From Winogradskyella thalassocola (GTDB lineage: Bacteria > Bacteroidota > Bacteroidia > Flavobacteriales > Flavobacteriaceae), in the NCBI RefSeq assembly GCF_900099995.1, contig NZ_FNCZ01000001.1, positions 1 to 64,000 on the forward strand: a stretch of 64,000 nt of DNA, given 5' to 3'. This document shows, piece after piece, positions 47,314-57,400 of the stretch. The notes beneath the pieces are model-generated. The model did no database searches and was not told the DNA's origin. It was given only the letters and a program-made list of their open reading frames with translations. A program made the position numbers and the translations under genes. Positions within the stretch are counted from its first letter, which is position 1; the number at the start of each line of letters is the position of its first letter.

Positions 47314-49110
47314 TTAGTGTTGTAATTCCTCTTCACCTTCCATTAAAGGAACATTCTGAGGTACAAAATCTACATCATGACCTGGCTTACTGTAATCATA
47401 AGACCAACGGTAAACATGAGGAATCGCACCTGGCCAGTTACCATGAATATGTTCTACTGGTGTAGTCCACTCTAAAGTTGTAGACTTCCAAGGGTTTTGC
47501 ACAGCTTTCTTACCATAAAACATGCTAATAAAGAAGTTATACAAATAAATGATTTGTGCTAAACCACCGATAATAGCAAATATGGTAATGATAACATTGG
47601 TATTCGCTAAATCATCAAATAATGGGAAGTTTGAATTGGTATAGTAACGTCTTGGTAAACCAGCCATTCCTATAAAGTGCATTGGGAAAAATACTCCGTA
47701 GGCACAAACTGCTGTTATCCAAAAATGCAAATATCCTAAGTTTTTGTTCAGCATACGACCAAACATTTTTGGGTACCAATGGTAAATCCCAGCAAACATT
47801 CCATAAAGTGCAGATATACCCATTACTAAGTGGAAATGCGCAATTACAAAATAAGTATCATGAACGTTGATATCTAAAGCACTATCACCTAATATAATAC
47901 CTGTTAATCCACCTGTAATAAATGTCGAAACGAAACCAATAGAAAACAGCATGGCCGGATTCATTTGCAGATTTCCTTTCCATAATGTTGTTATCCAGTT
48001 AAAGGCTTTTACCGCTGATGGTATTGCAATCAATAATGTTGTAAATGTAAATACAGATCCTAAGAAAGGATTCATACCAGAAATAAACATGTGGTGACCC
48101 CAAACAATTGTAGATAAGAATGCAATTGCTAAAATTGAAGCAATCATAGCTCGATATCCAAAGATTGGCTTACGTGAGCTTGATGCCATAATTTCCGACA
48201 CTAATCCCATTGCTGGTAAAATAACAATGTATACTTCTGGGTGACCTAAGAACCAAAATAGGTGTTCAAATAAAACAGGTGATCCACCTTGATAATGCAA
48301 TACTTCACCTTGAATAAATATATCTGATAAGAAGAACGATGTTCCGAAACTTCTATCCATTATTAGTAATAATGCCGCAGATAATAATACTGGGAATGAA
48401 ACCACCCCTATAACAGCAGTTACAAAGAAAGCCCAAATTGTAAGTGGTAATCTTGTCATAGACATTCCTTTAGTACGAAGGTTGATGACTGTAACAATAT
48501 AATTTAAGGATCCAAGTAATGACGATGCAATAAAGATAGCCATAGATACCAACCATAAGGTCATACCTAATCCTGAACCCCCTGAAGCCATTGGTAAGGC
48601 AGATAACGGTGGATAAATTGTCCAACCTGCAGCTGCTGGTCCTGCTTCTACAAATAATGAACTTATCATTATGATACATGATAAGAAGAATAACCAATAA
48701 GATACCATATTAAGGAATCCTGAAGCCATATCTCGCGCACCAATTTGCAATGGAATTAATAGGTTACTAAATGTACCACTCAAACCAGCTGTTAATACAA
48801 AGAATACCATAATGGTTCCATGTATCGTTACTAAGGCCAAATAAACATCAGCATCCATAACTCCGTCAGGAGCCCATTTACCTAATAATGCTTCAAATAA
48901 AACGTTTGGCTCTTCTGGCCAAGCAATTTGTATACGGAACATTATAGACATTAAAACACCTATAACACCCATTAAAGTACCTGTCACCAAATATTGTTTA
49001 GCAATCATCTTATGATCTTGGCTAAAAATGTACTTAGTTACAAATGTTTCTTTGTGATGATGTACGTCGTGTTCTTCGTCGTGAACGTGTGTATCTACTG
49101 TTGCTGACAT
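47314..49110 (-). CDS. coxA: Cytochrome c oxidase subunit I
   Basis: The 598-residue catalytic subunit with twelve or more helices. Metal ligands are recognisable: the low-spin haem His in HGTIMVFFVLTAGLSG, the CuB His with the cross-linked Tyr in FLGHPEVYIVILP, the CuB pair in WGHHMFISGMNP, and the high-spin and low-spin haem ligands in HDTYFVIAHFHLVMG. The Glu of GHPEVY indicates an A-family proton path. The first 20 residues are unusual, with six histidines (THVHDEEHDVHHH). It follows coxB by 30 bases and ends the actABCDEF-coxBA unit, so it should take electrons from complex ACIII. Confidence 0.96.
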   Translation of the reverse strand: MSATVDTHVHDEEHDVHHHKETFVTKYIFSQDHKMIAKQYLVTGTLMGVIGVLMSIMFRIQIAWPEEPNVLFEALLGKWAPDGVMDADVYLALVTIHGTIMVFFVLTAGLSGTFSNLLIPLQIGARDMASGFLNMVSYWLFFLSCIIMISSLFVEAGPAAAGWTIYPPLSALPMASGGSGLGMTLWLVSMAIFIASSLLGSLNYIVTVINLRTKGMSMTRLPLTIWAFFVTAVIGVVSFPVLLSAALLLIMDRSFGTSFFLSDIFIQGEVLHYQGGSPVLFEHLFWFLGHPEVYIVILPAMGLVSEIMASSSRKPIFGYRAMIASILAIAFLSTIVWGHHMFISGMNPFLGSVFTFTTLLIAIPSAVKAFNWITTLWKGNLQMNPAMLFSIGFVSTFITGGLTGIILGDSALDINVHDTYFVIAHFHLVMGISALYGMFAGIYHWYPKMFGRMLNKNLGYLHFWITAVCAYGVFFPMHFIGMAGLPRRYYTNSNFPLFDDLANTNVIITIFAIIGGLAQIIYLYNFFISMFYGKKAVQNPWKSTTLEWTTPVEHIHGNWPGAIPHVYRWSYDYSKPGHDVDFVPQNVPLMEGEEELQH

Positions 49111-49140
49111 AATCTGTTTATCTTTTTCTTAAAACCTTTG

Positions 49141-50199
49141 TTAATTTAATGAATTTGGGAATGTTTTTTGGTCTTTCATCCAGGCATCAAATTCTTCTTG
49201 AGTTTCTACAATAATCTTCATTTGCATATTGTAGTGCGATTTTCCACAAATTTTATTACATAATAAAAGGTAATCAAATTCGTAAAGTAATTCTTGACCC
49301 GATTCTTCAATCTCAGCTTTTCTATCCATTCTAAGCTCATTAATGTTCTGAACTTTTTCAACAATATCCGGATTTTGACGCATGTCTGCTGTAGTCACTG
49401 TTGGTGTGAATGCAAATTGAGTTACCATACCTGGCACACAGTTCATTTGTGCTCTAAAATGAGGCATATATGCTGAGTGTAAAACATCTTGAGAACGCAT
49501 TTTAAATACGACTTGTTGACCCACTGGTAAATGCAATTCTGAAACCACAACATCATCCTGAGCATTTGGGTCATCCTCGTCTACACCTAATATATTAGCA
49601 CGATCGATATCAATTAATCTTACGTTGGCCTTTCCAAGAACGTTATCACCACCACTATATCTAGCTGTCCATTTGAATTGTTGTGCATATAATTCAATAA
49701 CCATTGGATCTTCATCTTCGTCGACATTCATAATGTCATTCCACGTGAATAGACCATAGATTATTAAACCAGCCAAAACAATCACCGGGATAACAGTCCA
49801 AATAAACTCTAAAGTGTTATTGTCCGCATAGAACAACGCTTTTCTTCCTTTCTCACCTTTATACTTATAAGCAAAATAATGTAAAAGAAATTGTGTAATT
49901 GTTTGTACTACAAAGATTACCACCATAGAGATAATCATAAGATTATCAACTTCTGAACCATGCTCAGATGCCGCATTAGACATAAGTGGTAGATCCCCGA
50001 TATACCAAAAACACAAGATAGTAATCACATAGATGAATCCTAGGAAACCTATCATTAAGTAGCCATTGATCTTGTTATCGTGGTCGTCTGCAACTTGTGT
50101 ATTAGTCGTGCCAACCTGAGCTAGATCAAATATTTTAACCATTTGCCATAAGGCAACAGCTACAAAGAGTACAATTATAATTGTTAATAAAGCAGTCAT
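49141..50199 (-). CDS. coxB: Cytochrome c oxidase subunit II
   Basis: A 352-residue CuA-carrying subunit. Two or three N-terminal helices (about 3-20, 50-70, 90-113, 130-152) precede a periplasmic cupredoxin domain. The CuA ligands are the His in VLHSAYMPHF, the cysteines and histidine in CNKICGKSHYNM, and the final Met. The usual Glu between the two cysteines is Lys here. An acidic or polar insert of about 40 residues (about 280-325) lies between the cupredoxin strands. No C-terminal cytochrome c domain is fused. The gene directly follows actF. Confidence 0.95.
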   Translation of the reverse strand: MTALLTIIIVLFVAVALWQMVKIFDLAQVGTTNTQVADDHDNKINGYLMIGFLGFIYVITILCFWYIGDLPLMSNAASEHGSEVDNLMIISMVVIFVVQTITQFLLHYFAYKYKGEKGRKALFYADNNTLEFIWTVIPVIVLAGLIIYGLFTWNDIMNVDEDEDPMVIELYAQQFKWTARYSGGDNVLGKANVRLIDIDRANILGVDEDDPNAQDDVVVSELHLPVGQQVVFKMRSQDVLHSAYMPHFRAQMNCVPGMVTQFAFTPTVTTADMRQNPDIVEKVQNINELRMDRKAEIEESGQELLYEFDYLLLCNKICGKSHYNMQMKIIVETQEEFDAWMKDQKTFPNSLN

Positions 50200-50223
50200 T
50201 ATCGTTTCTGTTCTTATTTAAAA

Positions 50224-51591
50224 TTAATAATGGAAATGTTCACTTTCCTTAATAAAAGGATTTCCTTTTGCTAACAATGGATATTTGCCAAGTGAAGTAA
50301 ACACTATAAGCATAAATAAGCCACCGAATAATAATATAGATCCAATTTCTGGAATTCCTATGAACCATCTATCTCCAACAGTTGCAGGCATAATCATATT
50401 GAAAATATCTATATAATGTCCAAATAAAATTACAATACCTGCCATCACTACAAACCATGGAATACGCTTATAATCGCTATTCATTAATAGTAATAATGGG
50501 AATAAGAAATTCAATGCAACCATACCAAAGAATGGTAAGTTATAATCTTCAATACGTGTTACAAAGTAAGTTACCTCTTCTGGAATATTTGCATACCAGA
50601 TTAACATAAACTGAGAGAACCATAAGTATGTCCAGAAAATACTGATACCAAACATAAATTTAGCTAAATCATGAATATGACTATCATTTACGAATGACAA
50701 CAAACCTTTAGACTTTAGGAAAATTGTGATTAAAGCAATAACCGTGATACCACTTACAAACATACTTGCAAATACATACCATCCAAACAACGTACTAAAC
50801 CAGTGTGGATCTACACTCATTATCCAGTCCCAAGACATCATTGATTCAGTATAAATATAGAATACAAGGAAACCAGCAGCTATTCTAAAATTCTTTTTAA
50901 AATATGTATTGTCATTAACATCAGCATTATCCTGTGCTACAGAGAATTTTCTTGAGAAATGACGGTATAATGACCATCCTGCAAGGAAAATTAAACCTCT
51001 AATAAAAAACCAAGGTTTATTTAACCAACTTTCTTTATTTTGAATAATTGTATCATTAGCAACAACGTTTTCATCCATCCAGATAAAAATATGACTGTCT
51101 GCTATAAAAGCAACAGCTAATACAAGAAGCCCACCTGGTAATACATAAGATGTAATACCTTCCATGACTCTAAATAGTACTGGAGACCATCCTGCTTGGG
51201 CTGCATATTGAATTGCATAAAATGCTAATACACCTAATGAAATCATAAAGAAAAAGAATGCCGCAACATATAATGCTGCATATGGTCTGTTGTGTAACTG
51301 GTGTAACACATGTTCTTCATGAGTCATTTCATGACCTTCAGCTTCAGCTTCGGCATCATGTGCTTCCTCAGCATGACCCTCCTCAGCATGTGCTGCGGAT
51401 ACATTGTGTTCTTCACCATGTGATTCGGTAGCATGTTCAGCTCCATGATGATCCTCATTCGCTAGAAACTCAGTTATATTGCCTTCATTAACACTGTACG
51501 CATCCATAAAGCCATAACCAACACCTAATGCTCCTAGAATCATTAAAATGAAAGCTCCTGTTCTTAATCGATTTGAAATTTTATATTCCAT
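50224..51591 (-). CDS. actF: Alternative complex III subunit ActF
   Basis: A 455-residue quinol-site membrane subunit related to ActC/NrfD, with about ten helices. The periplasmic or cytoplasmic loop after the first helix (about 40-100) is exceptional, with 13 histidines mixed with Glu and Ala (for example EDHHGAEHATESHGEEH). It belongs to the quinol:cytochrome c oxidoreductase encoded by the preceding genes and is followed by coxB after 24 bases. Confidence 0.92.
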   Translation of the reverse strand: MEYKISNRLRTGAFILMILGALGVGYGFMDAYSVNEGNITEFLANEDHHGAEHATESHGEEHNVSAAHAEEGHAEEAHDAEAEAEGHEMTHEEHVLHQLHNRPYAALYVAAFFFFMISLGVLAFYAIQYAAQAGWSPVLFRVMEGITSYVLPGGLLVLAVAFIADSHIFIWMDENVVANDTIIQNKESWLNKPWFFIRGLIFLAGWSLYRHFSRKFSVAQDNADVNDNTYFKKNFRIAAGFLVFYIYTESMMSWDWIMSVDPHWFSTLFGWYVFASMFVSGITVIALITIFLKSKGLLSFVNDSHIHDLAKFMFGISIFWTYLWFSQFMLIWYANIPEEVTYFVTRIEDYNLPFFGMVALNFLFPLLLLMNSDYKRIPWFVVMAGIVILFGHYIDIFNMIMPATVGDRWFIGIPEIGSILLFGGLFMLIVFTSLGKYPLLAKGNPFIKESEHFHY

Positions 51592-51613
51592 TTATATAAT
51601 CTTTATCTAAATC

Positions 51614-52174
51614 TTACTTTTCTAAATCTGCCTTAAGCTTCTCAACATAAGCAACTACTTGCCAACGTTCTTCTTCGTTCAATTGGTTAGCATAAGAACC
51701 CATTGTGTTTTTACCATAATAAAGCGTATGATAAATACTACCTGTTGTAATCGCTCTACCTATATCTGCATAACTTGGTACACCTAAAATCTTTTCACGT
51801 TGTACCAATTTACCTTTACCATCTCCTTTATTACCATGACAAATACCGCAATAAATACCGTATAATTCACCAGCTCTATCGTAATCTACTTGTGTAGAAT
51901 CTAATGGACTAGTTAAATTTGCCTTGGCAAACATAAAACCATCATTAGTATTTTCAATTTCAAAAGGCATAAAATCTCCTCTTGGTATAGAGCCTTCGGC
52001 AGGTAATTGAGCTTCAACTCCATTTGCGAATGCATCAGATTCTTGATAGGCTTCATAACCAATTGACTCGTACATGTTAGGCATATACTGATAGTTTGGT
52101 CTAGAGTTCTTTTGGCAAGACATAAAGCTAACCAACACTACTAATACAACTATATATTTTGTGGCTGTCTTCAT
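51614..52174 (-). CDS. actE: Alternative complex III monohaem cytochrome c subunit ActE
   Basis: A 186-residue lipoprotein cytochrome. The signal peptide ends in a lipobox (VSFMSC), with the lipid-bearing Cys near 20. One haem-binding motif (CGICH) lies mid-protein, with the distal Met probably in KNTMGSYANQL. ATG 52174 is preferred over 52204 because it puts the signal sequence at the N-terminus and removes the overlap with actD (TAATATG). It passes electrons from ActA towards the oxidase. Confidence 0.93.
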   Translation of the reverse strand: MKTATKYIVVLVVLVSFMSCQKNSRPNYQYMPNMYESIGYEAYQESDAFANGVEAQLPAEGSIPRGDFMPFEIENTNDGFMFAKANLTSPLDSTQVDYDRAGELYGIYCGICHGNKGDGKGKLVQREKILGVPSYADIGRAITTGSIYHTLYYGKNTMGSYANQLNEEERWQVVAYVEKLKADLEK

Positions 52175-52175
52175 A

Positions 52176-52715
52176 TTAATGTGCATCTTCATCTTTGTTA
52201 ACAATGTTTATCTCAACTGCACCTGTATTTTTCAACAAGTTTGTTAATGATTCTTCGTTATTATGAACTGCAATTTCCATTAAGAAATGGTCATCAGTAG
52301 TTCTTGGATCTGGATTCTCTGCTTTCTTAAATGGCCACATTCTACTTCTTAAGTAAAATGTAATTACCATTAAATGCGCCGCAAAAAATACGGTAAGCTC
52401 AAACATAATAGGCACAAAAGCTGGCATGTTTTCTAAATAACTAAAGCTTGGTTTACCACCAATATCTTGTGGCCAATCTTGTATCATTATAAAATTCATC
52501 ATTACCGTTGCGACAGTTATACCTACACAACCATATAAAAATGCTGTAATAGCTAAACGCGTTGGTGCTAATCCCATTGCCTTGTCTAGTCCATGAACCG
52601 GAAAAGGTGTGTATATTTCTTCAATGTGATATTTTTCTGCCTTTACCGTTTTAACGGCTGACATTAAAACATCATCATCGGTATAAATAGCATGAATTAC
52701 TTTCGAAGCTTCCAT
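52176..52715 (-). CDS. actD: Alternative complex III subunit ActD (DUF3341)
   Basis: A 179-residue membrane protein with two helices (about 55-78 and 96-117) after an N-terminal soluble region (ASKVIHAIYTDDDVLMSAV) typical of DUF3341. It carries no cofactor motifs, as in other ActD proteins. It sits between actC (8 bases) and actE in the canonical act order. Confidence 0.93.
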   Translation of the reverse strand: MEASKVIHAIYTDDDVLMSAVKTVKAEKYHIEEIYTPFPVHGLDKAMGLAPTRLAITAFLYGCVGITVATVMMNFIMIQDWPQDIGGKPSFSYLENMPAFVPIMFELTVFFAAHLMVITFYLRSRMWPFKKAENPDPRTTDDHFLMEIAVHNNEESLTNLLKNTGAVEINIVNKDEDAH

Positions 52716-52723
52716 AGACTATA

Positions 52724-54457
52724 TTAGTTGTTTAATAAGTTTTTAGCTTGTCCTGACCAATCATCACGTTCTGCTCTTCCTGGGAAAGAACCTGTAATTT
52801 CGTCTAACAAATCATATTCTCTTTTTGTCATTTTACTTACTTGTGCATAAGTAAAGATACCAATGTTATTAAGTACCTCTTCCATTTTTGGACCAATACC
52901 ACTAATAACTTTTAAGTCATCAGCTGTTTGTATTGAAGCGTCGAATCTACCAACACCTTCTAATAAATTACCTAATTTCTCAGTATTATCTTGAAGTGGT
53001 TTTGAAGCCGTTGTTTCTTCAGGAATCTTAAAATTAGAGGTTCTAGAATCAGCACCGGTACCTGAAAGTGTTTCACCACTCTCTCTTATGCGCTTATAAC
53101 GCTCACCTGATGATTTCAAGATAGTTTTTACTTCCGCTTGTGCAATCACTGGGAATGTACGAGCATATAATAAGAACAATACAAAGAAGAAACCAATAGT
53201 TCCGATGAAAATTCCGATATCTACAAAAGTTGGTGAAAACATTGTCCAAGATGATGGCAAGTAATCTCTATGTAACGATGTTACAATAATTACGAAACGC
53301 TCAAACCACATACCAATATTCACTACGATAGAGATAAAGAACGAAAACATAATACTTGTTCTTAGTTTCTTAAACCACATAAACTGTGGAGAGAATACGT
53401 TACAAGACATCATTGCCCAATATGCCCACCAGTAAGGACCAGTTGCTCTATTTAAGAATGCGAATTGTTCATATTCTACACCAGAATACCAAGCAATAAA
53501 TAACTCTGTAATATATGCGACACCAACGATAGAACCTGTAAGCATAATTACAATGTTCATTAACTCGATGTGTTGTACTGTAATATAATCTTCTAGGCTA
53601 CACACTTTTCTCATAATAATAAGAAGCGTGTTTACCATTGCAAATCCTGAGAAAATTGCACCCGCTACGAAATACGGAGGGAAAATGGTAGTATGCCATC
53701 CTGGAACGATTGACGTGGCGAAATCGAAAGATACAATAGTGTGTACAGAAAGTACTAATGGTGTTGCTAAACCAGCAAGCACTAGAGATACTTCTTCAAA
53801 ACGTTGCCAATCTTTTGCACGACCCGACCAACCGAAACTTACTAAAGCATAAATTTTCTTTTGGAAAGGACGAACAGCTCTATCTCTTAACATTGCGAAA
53901 TCTGGTAATAAACCGGTCCACCAGAATACTAATGATACCGATAAATACGTAGAGATTGCAAATACATCCCAAAGTAAAGGTGAATTAAAGTTTACCCATA
54001 GCGATCCAAATTGATTTGGAATTGGTAATACCCAATACGCCAACCAAGGACGCCCCATGTGAATAATCGGAAACAAACCCGCTTGCACTACCGAGAAGAT
54101 AGTCATGGCTTCAGCAGAACGGTTAATTGCCATTCTCCATTTTTGACGGAATAATAATAGTACCGCAGAAATCAGTGTTCCTGCGTGACCTATACCAACC
54201 CACCAAACGAAGTTAGTAATATCCCAAGCCCAGTTGACAGTCTTGTTAAGACCCCAAACTCCAATACCCGTAGATACTGTATAAATAATACAACCTATTC
54301 CCCAAAGGAATGCGACCAACGCAATACTGAAAACAATCCACCATGCACGGTTGGCTTTGCCTTCAACAGGTCTTGCGACATCAACTGTAACATCGTGATA
54401 CGATTTTTCTCCAGTTACTAAAGGTCTTCTAATAGGTGCTTCGTAATGAGACGCCAT
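52724..54457 (-). CDS. actC: Alternative complex III subunit ActC with C-terminal HhH domain
   Basis: A 577-residue NrfD-type membrane subunit with about ten helices (45-440), the probable quinol-oxidising partner of ActB. Beyond the membrane part, a linker of about 70 residues leads to a helix-hairpin-helix domain at 513-577 (DDLKVISGIGPKMEEVLNNI, then FPGRAERDDW). That domain is well known in other protein contexts and is not part of the minimal ActC. The frame is continuous, so this is a genuine fusion and not an adjacent gene. Confidence 0.93.
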   Translation of the reverse strand: MASHYEAPIRRPLVTGEKSYHDVTVDVARPVEGKANRAWWIVFSIALVAFLWGIGCIIYTVSTGIGVWGLNKTVNWAWDITNFVWWVGIGHAGTLISAVLLLFRQKWRMAINRSAEAMTIFSVVQAGLFPIIHMGRPWLAYWVLPIPNQFGSLWVNFNSPLLWDVFAISTYLSVSLVFWWTGLLPDFAMLRDRAVRPFQKKIYALVSFGWSGRAKDWQRFEEVSLVLAGLATPLVLSVHTIVSFDFATSIVPGWHTTIFPPYFVAGAIFSGFAMVNTLLIIMRKVCSLEDYITVQHIELMNIVIMLTGSIVGVAYITELFIAWYSGVEYEQFAFLNRATGPYWWAYWAMMSCNVFSPQFMWFKKLRTSIMFSFFISIVVNIGMWFERFVIIVTSLHRDYLPSSWTMFSPTFVDIGIFIGTIGFFFVLFLLYARTFPVIAQAEVKTILKSSGERYKRIRESGETLSGTGADSRTSNFKIPEETTASKPLQDNTEKLGNLLEGVGRFDASIQTADDLKVISGIGPKMEEVLNNIGIFTYAQVSKMTKREYDLLDEITGSFPGRAERDDWSGQAKNLLNN

Positions 54458-54484
54458 AATTATATACTTGTTTCTTAATTTAAT

Positions 54485-57400
54485 TTACGCTTTTGATGTA
54501 TTTCTCACCTTTGTCTGATAGATTACGTTAGGTTTTGTACCTACGTACTCTAATAGATGATACATACGATCGTCTTCTTTTAATGCTGTAATTTGACTCT
54601 CTTTGTCATTAATATCTCCGAATATCATAGCACCGTTTCCACAGGCTGCTGAACACGCTGTTTGGAATTCACCATCTTTTACAAGGCGACCATCACGCTT
54701 AGCATCAAGAATAGTTTTCTGTGTTTTTTGAATACACATAGAACATTTTTCCATCACACCACGAGATCTTACTACAACGTCTGGGTTTAATACCATACGA
54801 CCTAAATCGTCATTCATATAGTAATCAAACTCATCATTCTTATTATATAAGAACCAGTTAAAACGACGTACCTTATAAGGACAGTTGTTTGCACAATATC
54901 TAGTTCCTACACAACGGTTATACGCCATGTGATTTTGACCTTGACGACCATGTGCTGTTGCAGCAACAGGACAAACAGTTTCACAAGGAGCATGGTTACA
55001 ATGTTGACACATTACCGGTTGAAATACCACTTGTGGACTTTCAGCAGGATTTTCTAATTCACCAAATTCACTTAATGAACTACCTAATCCTGAAATATTA
55101 TTTTTCTTATCTAAATCGTCTTTGAAAGTATCTTCAGAAGAATAGTAACGGTCAATACGCAACCAGTGCATATCTCTACTACGTCTCATTTCAGATTTAC
55201 CAACTACCGGTACGTTGTTTTCAGCGTGACATGCAATTACACATGCTCCACAACCTGTACAAGCGTTTAAGTCAATAGATAAATTAAAGTGATGTCCAAT
55301 AGAACGATCAAACTCATCCCATAAATCTACATCTGGAGATGTTACGGGTGTTTCTATATGATTAAGAGACACTTGAGGAACAGAATTCCAATGTTTCTTA
55401 TCTTTTGTATTAAATATCTCTAATGTAGTTTCTTTGATGATATCACCACGCCCCATTAAAGTATTATGCAACTGCACACAAGCAAATTCATGCTCACCAG
55501 CTACTTTACTAATTGTTACTTCTTGAACTGAATTAAAGCCTTGGTATAATGGGTAAGCATTAACACCCGTCTTCATTTCATCTTTTAGTGCATTGGATGT
55601 TCTTCCATAACCAAATGCTAAACCAACAGAACCTTTAGCTTGTCCTGGTTGAATTAATACTGGCACTTTAGAAACCGTAACACCATTTACTGTAACATCG
55701 ACATAGCTTCCGTTAAGACCACCATTAGCAACGTTCTCATTAACTAAACCATAAGCTTTAGCATCAGCTTGAGATACCGTAATATAGTTATCCCAAGATG
55801 CTCTAGTAATAGGATCTGGAAACTCTTGTAACCATGGGTTATTAGCCTGCTGGCCATCTCCCATACCTACTTTAGTATAAAGCGACAATTCTAAGTTACC
55901 ATCTTTAGCAGAAGCTGCTAGAGCTCTTGCTGCAGTACCACCTGTTAAAACAGATGCTGCATCTACGTTATTACCGTTATTTACAGTCGTTGTAGACGTT
56001 GTGGTATTATATTCGTCTTTATCTTCTTCTTTTATACCAACTCCTACAGCAACATCATGAATAACTCCGCCTAAAAACGTTCTATCCTTTTTATCCGCTA
56101 ATTCTGTTGTTGTAGAGGTCGTTGTTGTTGAACCATTAGAACCGCTTACCGAAGTACCGGTTACAAAAACACCATCTTGAACAGCTTTATTAAATGAAGA
56201 ACCATTTAATATCCCTTCTGTCCAAACAGATTTTAAATAATCTCTATAAGAACCAGACGTTTCTGTCCAGCTCATTAGCACCTCTTGAAACTGCTTCGTA
56301 TCAAATAACGGACGAATTGTTGGCTGCATCATTGAATAATGACCAGATTTAAATTCGAAATCACCCCAAGACTCTAAATTGTGAGGCGTTGCAGCAATAT
56401 ACTGACAGTTCGTTGATGTTTCGTCTTGCTTCATTGAAAACGCAACCGATAATTCTGTCTTTGCTAATCCTTCTTTGAAATCTGAAGCATTTGGTAATGT
56501 ATACATTGGGTTTACACCATTCATGATGATTGCTCCAACTTTACCAGCCTTCATATCAGCTACTAATTGTGTAACTGCTTTATTACTTCCAAGTCTTGTT
56601 TTAATTGTTGTTTTAGGATCAAAAGCTTTACTTCTTAAATGCTCATTAATTTCTAAAACTGTTGTCTGAGCATTCACATCCTGAATCCCAGAAACAACAA
56701 CACCATTACTACCAGCTTGACTTAATTCTTTTGCTGCATCTTTTACCGCTTTATCTAAAGCTTCTGGCAAAGATCCTGGTAATGCAACACCTGTTACATA
56801 ACTATAAAGTTTAGCAAGTGCTAATTTTTGTTGACTTGGTGTTAATGGTACACGCTTATCTGCATTGGCACCTGATAAAGACATGTTCGATTCAAAATGA
56901 ATATGTCTAGACATTTTTCCATTGGCAGGAATACGCTTTTTAGCATAAGCCGACTCAAAACCACCACCTTGCCAATCTCCTAAGAAATCAGCACCAACAG
57001 CAACAATTGTCATGGCTTTTGAGAAATCGTAATTAGCCATTCCTCTTGTGCCATACTTAGCTTGGTATGCATCTAAAGTTGCAGACTCTGAAACCGCATC
57101 ATAAGCAACGTGATTAACGTTACCATATTTCGATTTAAAAGTTGCAATTAATTTATTTGTTGACGGACTCGGCAAAGATTGTGTTAACAACACAATTTGC
57201 TTACCATTAAGTCCATTTAATTTTGAAGTTGTTTCAGAGAAAAAAGTATCCCAAGATATTGCAGAATCCCCTTTCATTGGTGACTTCACCCTAAGGTTAT
57301 CATACAATCCTAAAACTGATGCATTAACTCTAGCATTTGCAATACCATTAGAAGCTGCATCCGTATTATTCTCAATCTTAATAGGTCGCCCTTCTCTTGT

